Shown here: piece after piece, positions 7,247 to 15,689 of the stretch
How positions within the stretch are numbered: position 1 is the stretch's first letter
Layout of the letters: each line of letters begins with the position of its first letter
Assembly (NCBI GenBank): GCA_028704555.1
Contig: JAQWFD010000034.1
Location: 1 to 44,737, forward strand
Direction: 5' to 3'
DNA from: Desulfobacterales bacterium
GTDB taxonomy: Bacteria; Desulfobacterota; Desulfobacteria; Desulfobacterales; JAQWFD01
DNA: 44,737 nucleotides
Notes under the pieces: model-generated
Seen by the model: only the letters and a program-made list of their open reading frames with translations
Database searches by the model: none
What the model was told of the DNA's origin: nothing
Made by a program: the position numbers and the translations under genes

Positions 7247-8044
7247 ATGACAATTCTGGGAAAACAGATTCGAATGGAACGAATTATTAACCGGAATACA
7301 GGCAGAACCGTCATTGTTCCGATGGACCACGGCATATCGGTCGGGCCGATCGACGGGTTAAAAGACATGAAAAGCGCCATTCAGCAGGTGGCCGAAGGCG
7401 GCGCTAACGCCATCGTGGAACATAAGGGGCTTATAGCCGAAGGGCATCGCGGACGTGGCCAGGACATCGGTTTGATCATCCACCTGTCCGCATCGACATC
7501 GCTTTCGGTTTACCCGAATGCCAAAACGCTGGTATGTTCGGTTGAGGAAGCCATCAAACTCGGGGCTGACGCGGTCTCCATTCATGTCAATCTGGGAAAT
7601 GGCCAGGAAAGAGAAATGCTGAAGGATTTCGGCAGGGTCAGCTACGAGGCCAGAACATGGGGACTTCCGCTGCTGGCAATGATTTATCCGAGAGGGGAGA
7701 AGATCAGGGATGAATATGATGTCAATGTGATCAAGCACGCGGCCCGGGTCGGAAATGAAATGGGCGCGGACATTGTAAAAGTGTCGTATACCGGTTCGGC
7801 GGAATCATTTGCCGAAGTGGTTGAAGGATGTTCCATTCCCGTGGTGATTGCCGGTGGGGCTAAAATGAATTCCGACCGGGAAATACTTGACATGGTCAAA
7901 GGTTCTATAGATGCCGGCGGGGCAGGGGTATCCATCGGGCGAAATGTTTTCCAGCATAAAAATCCCCGGGCTATGGTTCAGGCCATTTCAGCGATTGTTC
8001 ATGATGGCTTGAGCGTGGAAAACGCGTTGCAACTGCTTGTGTAA
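7247..8044 (+). CDS. 2-amino-3,7-dideoxy-D-threo-hept-6-ulosonate synthase (ADH synthase, AroA')
   Basis: A 265-residue class I aldolase of the FBA/DeoC/LacD type. In archaea and many Desulfobacterota this enzyme catalyses the first step of the alternative shikimate route, a transaldolase-like reaction with L-aspartate semialdehyde that replaces DAHP synthase. Active-site residues are visible: D27 in PMDHG, Y147 in MIYPRG and Schiff-base K178 in IVKVSYTG. This is a constant offset of six from the D33, Y153 and K184 described for Methanocaldococcus MJ0400. The phosphate-binding motif VSIGRNVFQ is near the C-terminus. Pairing with DHQ synthase II downstream supports this role over glycolytic aldolase. 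Ribosome binding site AAGGAG lies just after terminator 2, so expression depends on read-through of the attenuator. Confidence 0.9.
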   Translation: MTILGKQIRMERIINRNTGRTVIVPMDHGISVGPIDGLKDMKSAIQQVAEGGANAIVEHKGLIAEGHRGRGQDIGLIIHLSASTSLSVYPNAKTLVCSVEEAIKLGADAVSIHVNLGNGQEREMLKDFGRVSYEARTWGLPLLAMIYPRGEKIRDEYDVNVIKHAARVGNEMGADIVKVSYTGSAESFAEVVEGCSIPVVIAGGAKMNSDREILDMVKGSIDAGGAGVSIGRNVFQHKNPRAMVQAISAIVHDGLSVENALQLLV

Positions 8045-8293
8045 AAACACAGCGCCCTGCGGGCGGATTGAGGAGCGCTATCGCTTGAGGAGCACTTCGT
8101 TTGAGGCAAAAGATAAGAAGCAGGAGGCTTTTATCTTGTCACATCTTCAAGGGAGCAAAGCTACCACCCCTTAAGCGCAGCAGCTCTCAGCCTTTAGATA
8201 GTTGATTACATTGATCAAAAATATGGAAATTCCTATACTGTTAAATTGACACGTGCGATGGTTTGAAATTTTTGTCGCAGGATTCGGGAGATA
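8045..8293. other. Intra-operon gap with small hairpins
   Basis: About 250 bases with no gene. Short hairpins are CGCCC/GGGCG (8053-8065) and AAGATAA/TTATCTT (8110-8137). Neither is followed by a U run, so they are more likely processing or stability elements than terminators. An internal promoter cannot be excluded. Confidence 0.4.
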
Positions 8294-9289
8294 ATGATGC
8301 GAAAAATCTGGGTAAATGTCGATCCATGGAATAAAGCGCTGGTGACGGCCGCCATTGAAGGCGGTGCGGATGCGGTGAGGGTTCCTGAGGGATTTTCGGA
8401 AAAGGTCAAACAGCTCGGTCTGATCCGGACCCTGTCTGAAGACGGGGATCTGAAGCCGGGTGAAGATGTCGTCTGCTTTACCATTCAAAGCGGTGAAGAT
8501 GAAGAAACCATCGTGAAGCTGAGCCGGCAGAAGCAGGTCATTGTGACATGCAGCGACTGGACGGTCATTCCCCTTGAAAACCTGATTGCCAGGGGCGCTG
8601 AGGTCATCGCACAGGTTTCATCCTTTGAAGAGGCGCAGACCGCTTTTGGTATTCTTGAAAAAGGGGTTCGCCACCTGATGGTTCATACGGACAGTGTGGC
8701 GGAACTCAAGAAAATTTTATCCCTGCTCGGAAGTGATCAAGGTTCCACGCCGCTTGAAACCGCGGAAATCACGGATATCCGCGCCGTCGGAATGGGAGAC
8801 AGGGTCTGCATCGACACCTGCACCTCCATGATGCCGGGGCAGGGCATGCTTGTCGGAAACAGCAGCAGCGCCTTGTTTCTGATTCATTCGGAAAGCGTTT
8901 CAAATCCGTATGTTGCGCCCAGACCCTTCAGGGTAAATGCCGGAGCGGTTCATGCCTATATCCGGGTTCCGGAGGGAAAAACCCGCTACCTTTCCGAATT
9001 GACGGCCGGTGATCCGGTGCTGATCGTGGATTTTCAGGGAAAAACGACCGTTGCCACGGTGGGACGGATCAAGATCGAAAAAAGGCCCATGATGCTGATT
9101 CAGGCCAGGGCAGGGGAACGGATGATTTCCACCATAGTCCAGAATGCGGAAACCATCCGCCTGACAGATCCCGAGGGACATCCCGTATCTGTTGTTCGGC
9201 TGGCACCGGGAGACAAGGTGCGGGTGGCGGTTGAAACATGCGCCCGGCATTTCGGCTATAAAATAGAAGAGACCATCACCGAAAGATGA
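8294..9289 (+). CDS. 3-dehydroquinate synthase II (AroB')
   Basis: A 331-residue protein of the DHQ synthase II family (MJ1249 type). The enzyme oxidatively deaminates and cyclises the ADH synthase product to 3-dehydroquinate using NAD. It is unrelated to classical AroB. Recognisable features are the opening KIWVNVDPWNK, GADAVRVPE, the central VGMGDRVCIDTCTSM.PGQGMLVGNSS block and the C-terminal beta-barrel region with NAGAVHAYIRVPEGKT.YLSEL and GDKVRVAVE. Length fits the family. Tandem ATGs make the start uncertain by one codon. Its end overlaps the pheA start by four bases (ATGA), so translation is probably coupled. Confidence 0.92.
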   Translation: MMRKIWVNVDPWNKALVTAAIEGGADAVRVPEGFSEKVKQLGLIRTLSEDGDLKPGEDVVCFTIQSGEDEETIVKLSRQKQVIVTCSDWTVIPLENLIARGAEVIAQVSSFEEAQTAFGILEKGVRHLMVHTDSVAELKKILSLLGSDQGSTPLETAEITDIRAVGMGDRVCIDTCTSMMPGQGMLVGNSSSALFLIHSESVSNPYVAPRPFRVNAGAVHAYIRVPEGKTRYLSELTAGDPVLIVDFQGKTTVATVGRIKIEKRPMMLIQARAGERMISTIVQNAETIRLTDPEGHPVSVVRLAPGDKVRVAVETCARHFGYKIEETITER

Positions 9290-10401
9290 AATCAAAGGAT
9301 AATAACGACATAACCGGCGGTTCCGGTACAGACGGAATTCGGAAGTTCATCACCGAGATTAATGAAATTGATGAAACCCTGTTGAGTCTGATCAATCGGA
9401 GGCTGTTGATTTCCGAACGAATAGGTAAGTCAGATGATCAAAACCGTCATCATGATATGGATGAGATCACCCATCATGCGGCAATTGAACGGCTGGCGCA
9501 GATCAATCAGGGCCTGTTGACGCCTGATGTCATCCGGCATGTATTTACGGAAATTTACAGCGCCTGCCGTGACATTCAGCTTCCCGCGGTGGTCAGCTAC
9601 TTAGGGCCCGAAGCGACATTTACGCATATGGCGGCTATCAAACATTTCGGCCATTCTCCCCGATTGATGCCCCAGCCTGCGATTCGGGATATTTTTTTCG
9701 AAACGGAAAAAGGCAACAGCCGGTTCGGGGTGGTCCCGGTTGAAAATTCAATTGAAGGCGCGGTCAATTATACACTGGATCTGTTTTTCGAATCCGAATT
9801 GAAGATCTGTGCTGAATTATATCTGCCCGTATCTCATTTATTGATGTCGAATGAAGGGGCGCTGAACCGAATAAAAGTAGTGTACTCACACCCGCAGGCA
9901 TTCGCGCAGTGCCGGGAATGGTTGAGGCATCATCTGCCTCATGCCGCACTTGAACACTGCAACAGCACGGCGGATGCCGCCAGGCTGGCATCGAATCAAC
10001 CGGCATCGGCAGCGGTTGCCGGAAAAGAAGCCGCCGGATTATATAAACTCGGCGTCCTGGCCTCCGGCATCGAGGACATTCCCAATAATGTCACGCGGTT
10101 TCTGGTCATCGGGAATAAAGAAAATCCGGAAACCGGAAACGACAAGACCACCCTGCTCTTTGTAACGGGCCATGTTCCGGGAGCATTATACAACGCATTA
10201 TCCCCTCTGGCGGCAGCGGGCGTCAACATGCTCAAACTCGAATCAAGACCGGTGAAACACCAGTCCTGGAACTACTTTTTCTTTGTCGATCTTGACGGAC
10301 ACATGGATGATCCGCATATAAAGGATACGATCAGACAAATGGAAAAACAGTGCATGTATCTGAAATGGCTGGGATCTTATCCGAAAGGGATGAAGAGATA
10401 G
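9286..10401 (+). CDS. pheA: Prephenate dehydratase with N-terminal chorismate mutase-like domain (P-protein)
   Basis: A 371-residue bifunctional-type P-protein. Residues about 10-100 form an AroQ chorismate mutase-like helical domain, about 102-280 prephenate dehydratase, and about 285-365 an ACT regulatory domain. The dehydratase is intact: YLGPEATFTHMAA, PVENSIEGAVN and the catalytic NNVTRFLVIG. The ACT domain carries the phenylalanine-binding ESRP motif followed by YFFFVDLDGH, predicting feedback inhibition by Phe. The mutase domain looks eroded. By eye alignment with E. coli it keeps the RR pair equivalent to Arg28 but seems to lack the equivalents of Arg11, Lys39, Arg51 and Glu52. Start ATG overlaps the stop of the previous gene. 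Confidence 0.9.
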   Translation: MKSKDNNDITGGSGTDGIRKFITEINEIDETLLSLINRRLLISERIGKSDDQNRHHDMDEITHHAAIERLAQINQGLLTPDVIRHVFTEIYSACRDIQLPAVVSYLGPEATFTHMAAIKHFGHSPRLMPQPAIRDIFFETEKGNSRFGVVPVENSIEGAVNYTLDLFFESELKICAELYLPVSHLLMSNEGALNRIKVVYSHPQAFAQCREWLRHHLPHAALEHCNSTADAARLASNQPASAAVAGKEAAGLYKLGVLASGIEDIPNNVTRFLVIGNKENPETGNDKTTLLFVTGHVPGALYNALSPLAAAGVNMLKLESRPVKHQSWNYFFFVDLDGHMDDPHIKDTIRQMEKQCMYLKWLGSYPKGMKR

Positions 10402-10605
10402 AGGTCAGAGGTCAGAGATCAGAGATCAGAAGGCAGAAGGCAGAAGGCAGAAGGCAGAAGGCAGAAGGCAGAAGGCAGAAGGCAGAAGGCAGAAGTCAGA
10501 GGACAGAGGACAGAGGACAGAGGTCAGAAGGCAGAAGGCAGAGGACAGAGGACAGAGGTCAGAAGGCAGAAGGCAGAAATCAGAGGTCAGAAGGCAGGGG
10601 ACAGG
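10402..10605. repeat. Heptanucleotide tandem repeat array
   Basis: About 29 copies of a 7-base unit of the form AGRNCAG, beginning directly after the pheA stop. Blocks of AAGGCAG alternate with AGGTCAG, AGGACAG and AGATCAG variants, so the array is a mosaic of expanded sub-blocks. Seven is not a multiple of three, so no frame is conserved. The array is followed by GTAGGGGCGGACCCCCCGTG, a palindrome-like GC-rich motif, and by ACCAATA/ACCATTA repeats running up to the aroE start. Confidence 0.9.
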
Positions 10606-10673
10606 CCATTCGTAGGGGCGGACCCCCCGTGTCCGTCCATCGGGTAACCAATAACCAATAACCATTAACCATT

Positions 10674-11486
10674 ATGATTAATTCTAATACATCTTTGTAT
10701 GCGGTGATCGGAAATCCTGTTTTTCACAGTATGAGCCCGGTCATGCATAACAGCGCTTTTCAATACGTTGGATATGACGGGGTATATACCGCATTTACCG
10801 TTACGGACATTGAATCGGCCGTCACCGGGATCAGAGCGCTCGGGATCAGGGGGGTGAGCGTCACCATTCCCCATAAGGTTTCGGTCATGAAATATCTGGA
10901 TGATGTGGATTGCGCAGCCCGCGCAATCGGAGCTGTCAATACCATCATCAACCGGGACCAGATGCTGATCGGATATAATTCGGACGGTCTGGGTGCGGTT
11001 CGGGCACTGGAGGAACACACCTCTCTCCGGGGAAAAACCGTCGCCATCCTGGGCGCCGGTGGTGCGGCCCGGGCCATCGGCCATGCGGTGATGGCAGAAG
11101 GCGGGCATGTGACCCTCTTCAACCGGACGGCCGAAGCCGGAAAGAAGCTGGCCGCCGATCTGGGTGCGGACTTTTGTCCGCTTTCTGACAACCGCCGGTT
11201 GAATTGCCAGGTTCTGATCAATACCACACCGGTGGGCATGATTCCGGAAACAGAGGCGATGCCCATCAGGGCGCAATGGCTGGAAAAGGACATGATCGTG
11301 ATGGATATTGTGTACCATCCGCTGAAAACCCGGTTGCTGAGGGAGGCCCAGCGCCGGGGCTGCATCACGATTGACGGGCTGTCCATGTTCGTCTATCAGG
11401 GCGCCTTTCAATTTGAGCTGTGGACGGGAAAAAAAGCCCCGGTCGAGGTCATGAGAAAGGCAGTGCTACAGGAATTGACATCATGA
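10674..11486 (+). CDS. aroE: Shikimate dehydrogenase
   Basis: A 270-residue AroE that reduces 3-dehydroshikimate to shikimate with NADPH. The substrate domain shows YAVIGNPVFHSMSP, VTIPHK (catalytic Lys) and GYNSDG (catalytic Asp region). The Rossmann domain shows GAGGAARAIGHAV and FNRTAEAGKKLA, the latter with the NADP-type basic residue. NTTPVGMIP and the C-terminal GLSMFVYQGAFQFELW motif complete the family set. The start follows the repeat array with no strong ribosome binding site. The stop overlaps the aroA start by four bases. Confidence 0.95.
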   Translation: MINSNTSLYAVIGNPVFHSMSPVMHNSAFQYVGYDGVYTAFTVTDIESAVTGIRALGIRGVSVTIPHKVSVMKYLDDVDCAARAIGAVNTIINRDQMLIGYNSDGLGAVRALEEHTSLRGKTVAILGAGGAARAIGHAVMAEGGHVTLFNRTAEAGKKLAADLGADFCPLSDNRRLNCQVLINTTPVGMIPETEAMPIRAQWLEKDMIVMDIVYHPLKTRLLREAQRRGCITIDGLSMFVYQGAFQFELWTGKKAPVEVMRKAVLQELTS

Positions 11487-12739
11487 TTATCAAAACACAT
11501 CCAATCAAAAAATCGACAATAATGGTACCCGGCTCCAAAAGCTATACCCACCGGATGCTGGTCGCCGCCTCTTTGTCAGACGGCATCTGCGATATCGGCA
11601 ATGTGCTGGAAAGTGAAGACACCGCATTGACTCAGGGCGCTCTGGCACAGCTGGGCATCGTTTTTGAAAAACAAAATGGCAGGCTCATCGTACACGGGAC
11701 GGGCGGCAGATTTGACGCCGGAAACAGATCATTATATCTTGGAAATTCAGGCACCTCCATGCGGTTTGTCACGGCCCTGGCGTCCCTCGGGCATGGCACA
11801 TACACGCTGGACGGCTCGGCCCGGATGCAGAAACGTCCGATCGGCGATCTTGTTGACGGCTTAAGGCAGATCGGGGTAAGGGCGCAGTCGATCCATCACG
11901 ATGGATGCCCGCCGATTGAAGTTGCGGGCGAAAATGTCAGGGGCGGCAGCATGTCACTGGATTGCAGCATCAGCAGCCAGTTTCTGTCAGCGCTCCTGAT
12001 GATTGCTCCCTGTACACAAAACGGTATTGACATCACGATTACCAGAGGCCCGGTGTCCAGGCCCTATATCGATATGACCATAGACATCATGAACCGGTTT
12101 GGTATAAAGGTATTTCGAGAGGGCTACCGGCATTTTAAGGTCGATGGGGGGCAAACCTACCGGCACGGCACGTATGAAGTGGAGCCTGACTGCTCACAGG
12201 CCGGATATTTCTGGGCGGCTGCCGCCATTACCGGTGTTGCTGTAACCGTGAAAGGTACCAGCCGGCAGTCCCTCCAGGGCGATGTTCATCTGACGGATGT
12301 TTTTGAGAAAATGGGCTGCCGGGTGACAGAAGACGCGGACGGCATTACGGTTTGCGGCAATCGGCTTAGCGGCGTTGATGTGGACATGGCCGATATGCCG
12401 GATATGGTTCCGACCCTGGCGCTCGTTGCCGCCTTTGCCGAAGGCGCCACCGTCATGCGGCATATTGCCCACCTGAGGGCAAAGGAAAGTGATCGGCTGG
12501 CGGCCGTGGCTACCGAATTGTCAAAAATGGGAATCCGGGCTCAGATATCTGCTGACGATCTGATCATCACCGGCGGAACCCCTCATGGCGCACAAATCGA
12601 AACCTACAATGATCACCGTATTGCCATGAGCTTTGCATTGGCCGGCCTCAGGGTTCCGGGCGTTGTCATAGCCGATACCGGTTGCGTGAAAAAGTCATTT
12701 CCGGAATTCTGGAACGTATTCAATACGCTTTATGAATGA
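11483..12739 (+). CDS. aroA: 5-enolpyruvylshikimate-3-phosphate synthase
   Basis: A 418-residue EPSP synthase that transfers enolpyruvyl from PEP to shikimate 3-phosphate. Motifs are PGSKSYTHRML near the start (family PGSKSxTxR), LGNSGTSMRF (family LGNAGTxxR, Ala replaced by Ser), SSQFLSALLMIAP, RAKESDRLAA and DHRIAMSFALAGL. I placed the start at 11483, where ATG overlaps the aroE TGA, rather than at an upstream in-frame ATG inside aroE, because the family N-terminus begins just there. Ser replaces Ala in the PEP-site LGNAGT segment, a position tied to glyphosate response in some enzymes, but its effect here is unknown. Confidence 0.95.
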   Translation: MIIKTHPIKKSTIMVPGSKSYTHRMLVAASLSDGICDIGNVLESEDTALTQGALAQLGIVFEKQNGRLIVHGTGGRFDAGNRSLYLGNSGTSMRFVTALASLGHGTYTLDGSARMQKRPIGDLVDGLRQIGVRAQSIHHDGCPPIEVAGENVRGGSMSLDCSISSQFLSALLMIAPCTQNGIDITITRGPVSRPYIDMTIDIMNRFGIKVFREGYRHFKVDGGQTYRHGTYEVEPDCSQAGYFWAAAAITGVAVTVKGTSRQSLQGDVHLTDVFEKMGCRVTEDADGITVCGNRLSGVDVDMADMPDMVPTLALVAAFAEGATVMRHIAHLRAKESDRLAAVATELSKMGIRAQISADDLIITGGTPHGAQIETYNDHRIAMSFALAGLRVPGVVIADTGCVKKSFPEFWNVFNTLYE

Positions 12740-12751
12740 GCTCAAGGCCTC

Positions 12752-13276
12752 ATGAATATTTTTTTGATCGGATACCGCGGCTGTGGTAAAACGGCCGTGG
12801 GCCAGAAGCTTTCAACCCTTTTAAAATGGCCCTTTATTGATACGGATGCCATGCTGGTGAAAGAAACCGGCATGTCCATCGCCGATATGGTGGCTGCATC
12901 CGGGTGGGATGCGTTCCGGAAAAAAGAAAGCGAGATTATCCGTTCCGTCTCCTGCCTGGACCGGCATGTCATCGCGACAGGCGGCGGCGCTGTCCTTGAT
13001 CCGGAAAATGTGGCCTGCATGAAAAAAAACGGGCTGCTCGTCTGGCTGACCGCCTCCGCCGATACCATCAGAAAACGGCTGCTGAAAGATCCGGGTACGG
13101 ATGCATTCAGACCGGCCTTATCGTCGATGGGCACGCTGGATGAAACCGAACAGGTGCTGGCCCGGCGACGACCGGTTTATGAGGCCGCCATGGATGTATC
13201 GGTCTGCACGGACAGCCGGGATATTTTGAACATTTGCCAACGGATTTTAGAAAAAGTGCTGAGTGCTGAGGACTGA
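12752..13276 (+). CDS. aroK: Shikimate kinase
   Basis: A 174-residue AroK/AroL that phosphorylates shikimate with ATP. Visible are the Walker A loop GYRGCGKTAVG, shikimate-binding DTDAM (Asp), FRKKESEII (Arg), the ATGGGAVLDPEN loop and the lid/adenine region ARRRPVYEAAMDVSV. It lies 12 bases after aroA and is clearly in the same operon. Confidence 0.95.
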   Translation: MNIFLIGYRGCGKTAVGQKLSTLLKWPFIDTDAMLVKETGMSIADMVAASGWDAFRKKESEIIRSVSCLDRHVIATGGGAVLDPENVACMKKNGLLVWLTASADTIRKRLLKDPGTDAFRPALSSMGTLDETEQVLARRRPVYEAAMDVSVCTDSRDILNICQRILEKVLSAED

Positions 13277-13291
13277 GAGTAAAAATAGTAG

Positions 13292-13332
13292 AAGAGGCTT
13301 CCAGCCTCTTTAAAAGAGCCCGAAGGGCTCTT
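13292..13332. terminator. Two tandem hairpins between aroK and aroC
   Basis: Hairpin one is AAGAGGC/GCCTCTT (13292-13310) with loop TTCCA. Hairpin two is AAGAGCCC/GGGCTCTT (13314-13332) with loop GAA. Both stems are perfect but neither has a U tract, so they may act as mRNA processing or stability elements or as weak, bidirectional terminators. The aroC gene may have its own promoter in the following 80 bases. Confidence 0.5.
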
Positions 13333-13416
13333 CGAATAAATACGAAATATTGAAAACCAATAATCAAACAGCCAACAGCTACCAGCTGCTTTTATTCTTT
13401 CACAAAGGATACTTTT

Positions 13417-14472
13417 ATGGCGGGAAACACATTCGGACAATTATTTAAAATTACCACCTGGGGAGAGTCTCATGGCAAGGGCGTCGGGGTGGTCATCGAC
13501 GGCTGCCCCCCGGGGATTTTTCTGGATGAGGACATCATTCAGCAGATGCTCGACCGGAGACGGCCGGGGATTTCTGCGGCCAGCACCAGCCGGAAAGAGC
13601 CGGATCATCCGGTGATCATGTCCGGTGTGTTCAACCGCATGACCACCGGCACCCCGATCATGATCCTGATCGCCAACAAAGACGCAGATTCCTCGGCATA
13701 TGAACCGCTGTCGGATCTTTACCGTCCGGGACACGGGGATTTTACCTACATCAAAAAATACGGGATCCGGGACTGGCGGGGGGGAGGGCGCGCCTCCGCC
13801 CGTGAAACCGCAGCGCGGGTGGCGGCTGGCGCGGTAGCCAGAGCGCTGCTCGACCGGGAGCGTGTCACGGTCCAGGCGTACACCATCGAGCTTGGCGGCA
13901 TCCGGGCGATCAAGCGGAATCCGGATTCGATTTGCCGGAACATGTTTTTCTGCCCGGATCAGGATGCCGCCGGACGCATGGAAAAACGGGTCGCAGCGGT
14001 CAGGCAGCAGGGAGATTCTCTGGGCGGCATTGTTGAAATCGTTGCCCGGAACGTACCTGCCGGATTGGGGGAGCCGGTATTTGACAAGCTCGATGCGGAT
14101 CTGGCAAAGGCGCTGATGAGCATCGGGGCGGTCAAAGGGGTCGAGATCGGATCAGGATTTCAGGCAGCCGGCATGACGGGTGCTGAACATAATGACCCGA
14201 TAACGCCAATCGGATTTGAGACCAATCATGCCGGCGGGATTCTTGCCGGTATTTCAAATGGAGAAGACATGATTGCCCGGGTGGCAGTAAAACCGATACC
14301 CTCCATATCCGTCAACCAGCAGACGATCGATGAATCCGGAACGTCCAGACAAATCCGTATCAAGGGGCGTCACGATGTATCGGCCATCCCGCGGATCAAC
14401 GTGGTATGCGAAGCGATGACCTGCCTTGTCATTGCCGATCATCTGCTCCGGCAGAAGGCCATCGGAAGATAA
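13417..14472 (+). CDS. aroC: Chorismate synthase
   Basis: A 351-residue AroC that converts EPSP to chorismate using reduced FMN. The first signature [19 protein letters not shown] is present near residues 12-30. The second, [21 protein letters not shown], followed by ASARETA, lies near 107-133. The C-terminal block [10 protein letters not shown] and a final RHD region complete the family. Length is normal. ATG follows a CAAAGGA site. It is the last gene of the aromatic set. No 3-dehydroquinate dehydratase gene is in the cluster. Confidence 0.95.
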   Translation: MAGNTFGQLFKITTWGESHGKGVGVVIDGCPPGIFLDEDIIQQMLDRRRPGISAASTSRKEPDHPVIMSGVFNRMTTGTPIMILIANKDADSSAYEPLSDLYRPGHGDFTYIKKYGIRDWRGGGRASARETAARVAAGAVARALLDRERVTVQAYTIELGGIRAIKRNPDSICRNMFFCPDQDAAGRMEKRVAAVRQQGDSLGGIVEIVARNVPAGLGEPVFDKLDADLAKALMSIGAVKGVEIGSGFQAAGMTGAEHNDPITPIGFETNHAGGILAGISNGEDMIARVAVKPIPSISVNQQTIDESGTSRQIRIKGRHDVSAIPRINVVCEAMTCLVIADHLLRQKAIGR

Positions 14473-14480
14473 AAGATACC

Positions 14481-14527
14481 GAACATTGCCGCCTTCGAAG
14501 TGAAAAAGTTTCTGCTGACAAGAACTG
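14481..14527. repeat. 47-bp direct repeat, copy A
   Basis: It begins nine bases after the aroC stop with GAACATTGCCGCC and contains the palindrome CTTCGAAG. It matches 15448-15494 at 45 of 47 positions in the same orientation. The two copies bracket the toxin-antitoxin pair. Confidence 0.85.
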
Positions 14528-14656
14528 TTGTATCGGCAAAATTGGCAATTATGTTATTTAAAAAATAGGCTTGAAATGTGTAAGTCAGATTTGCACAAAT
14601 AGCGCACGTCGGGATCTGGTCCAGGGGTGCAGGGTAGTCGGAAGCAAGGAGGAAAA

Positions 14657-14887
14657 ATGCGAAAACAAAGAAGTCAATATGACTCGCCAGTGGATGCCCT
14701 TGTGGCTGTAGCTAAGCGGTTGAGTGTTTACGAGAGTCGACATAATATGGCGTCAGAGGATTTTTTTGATAAATATTGCAAAGGCCAGGTGGATGACTCT
14801 GTTGATTTTGTCGAATGGTCGAACGACTATCAACATTATATGGCGATCAAGATTGAAATAGAAAGGCACCTGCAAGATGTTGCTTGA
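14657..14887 (+). CDS. TumA-like antitoxin
   Basis: A 76-residue acidic protein that I recognise as the antitoxin partner of the TumE toxin family from its pattern: YDSPVDALVAVAKRLSVYE, then SEDFFDKY, DDSVDFVEWSNDYQHYMA and a terminal amphipathic helix. The ATG at 14657 has an excellent AAGGAGG site seven bases upstream. The upstream in-frame ATG at 14627 lacks one. It overlaps the toxin start by 11 bases, the usual coupling in toxin-antitoxin operons. Assignment is from memory of the family, not from a search. Confidence 0.7.
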   Translation: MRKQRSQYDSPVDALVAVAKRLSVYESRHNMASEDFFDKYCKGQVDDSVDFVEWSNDYQHYMAIKIEIERHLQDVA

Positions 14888-15294
14888 TCTGGTTTCGAGA
14901 TACCTTGCCGATGTTGAAGCTGCGATTCGGGATTTACGAGAGGCATATGTCGAACGATATGAAGAAGAAATCTTGGCAAAGGATCGAATAAATTTGCGTA
15001 TTCGAGTTCGCTTTTTAACCGGATTCCTTTTAGAATTGAATGAGTCGGTTATTGTTGAAGCAGATTCCATAAAGCATCTCGGCTGTCGCTATCATTTCCA
15101 GGACCGACAAAACGACCTTCCAGGACCGACAAAACGACCTTGTTTTTCGATATGACAACACACCTCATTTTCCAAAGCTTAAGACCTTTCCCCATCACAA
15201 ACACTATAAAGATAAGGTTGTTGATGCTGAAGACCCCTCGATGCTCAATGTAATTGTGGAAGCACGATACCTGGCTCAAAAACTGATAAATTAG
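14877..15294 (+). pseudogene. TumE-family toxin gene, frame broken by a 22-bp tandem duplication
   Basis: The N-terminal part reads LVSRYLADVEAAIRDL, AYVERYEEEIL, NLRIRVRFL and YHFQDRQNDL, typical of the TumE (DUF6516) toxin family. At 15098-15141 an exact 22-base unit occurs twice in tandem, shifts the frame and ends the protein at 15155 after 92 residues. Removing one copy restores a 131-residue protein continuing VFRYDNTPHFPKLKTFPHHK, then YKDKVV, ending VEARYLAQKLIN at 15294. That is the family's C-terminus, including the conserved PHHKH block. As read, the toxin is off. Slippage could switch it on again. Confidence 0.85.
15098..15141. repeat. Exact 22-bp tandem duplication inside the toxin gene
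   Basis: The unit CCAGGACCGACAAAACGACC plus TT occurs at 15098-15119 and again at 15120-15141 with no mismatch. Identity with no divergence suggests a recent event or an active slippage site. Twenty-two bases add one to the reading frame. Confidence 0.95.
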
Positions 15295-15632
15295 AATGCC
15301 CCCCCCCTTAAAGTAAAGAATCCCTCCCCCTACAAGGGCAGGTCTTTTTTATAATCTCTGGAATGGGACAATCATCTTGCCCCCGCTATCGGGATATGTT
15401 TTTTGTTGAATCCGCCCGTCGCTCTTATCCTGCCGTTGATCTCTGCTGAACATTGCCGCCTTCGAAGTGAAAAAGTTTCTGTTGACAACAACTGCTCTAA
15501 ATGAGTATTTACAACTCTCGGAATCAGTGTTCAAAAATTGAACATGTCAGGAATTTCCTCATCGTGCGCACTATGCAGTTTCAGCCAATACATTTTCTAA
15601 CGCATCCGTTGTAACGCACCGGGCGGAGCTGT
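15295..15632. other. Intergenic region between toxin-antitoxin pair and polysaccharide locus
   Basis: No credible gene. It holds a run of C residues near 15300, a pyrimidine-rich stretch ending in GGGCAGGTCTTTTTT that may terminate the toxin operon, and copy B of the 47-bp direct repeat. Confidence 0.45.
15448..15494. repeat. 47-bp direct repeat, copy B
   Basis: Same orientation as copy A at 14481-14527, with two substitutions. Copy-to-copy distance is 967 bases. The copies enclose both toxin-antitoxin genes. Confidence 0.85.
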
Positions 15633-15689
15633 TTGCCGCGGGCTGCCTTTGCATATATAATATACTGAATTAATAACTAAATATAGTTA
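15633..15689 (+). promoter_or_regulatory. Promoter and operator of the EPS-associated regulator
   Basis: TTGCCG (15633-15638), a 17-base spacer and a perfect TATAAT (15656-15661) form a sigma-70 promoter. Downstream, TAACTA (15674-15679) and TAGTTA (15684-15689) form a perfect inverted repeat with a four-base centre that ends on the first base of the start codon. Transcription would start near 15668, leaving a leader of about 20 bases with no clear ribosome binding site. The palindrome suits autorepression by the MarR-type product. Confidence 0.65.

Noticed and set aside
8053..8137. Hairpins after the ADH synthase gene as terminators
   Set aside because: Stems are short and lack U tracts, and the next pathway gene follows on the same strand.
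10402..10605. Possible CRISPR array
   Set aside because: Units are 7 bases in direct tandem with no spacers and no cas genes nearby.
10350..10661. Open frame across the heptamer array (Arg/Gln/Glu-rich)
   Set aside because: It is a by-product of a 7-base repeat with few stop codons and starts inside pheA in another frame. The opposite strand is open for the same reason.
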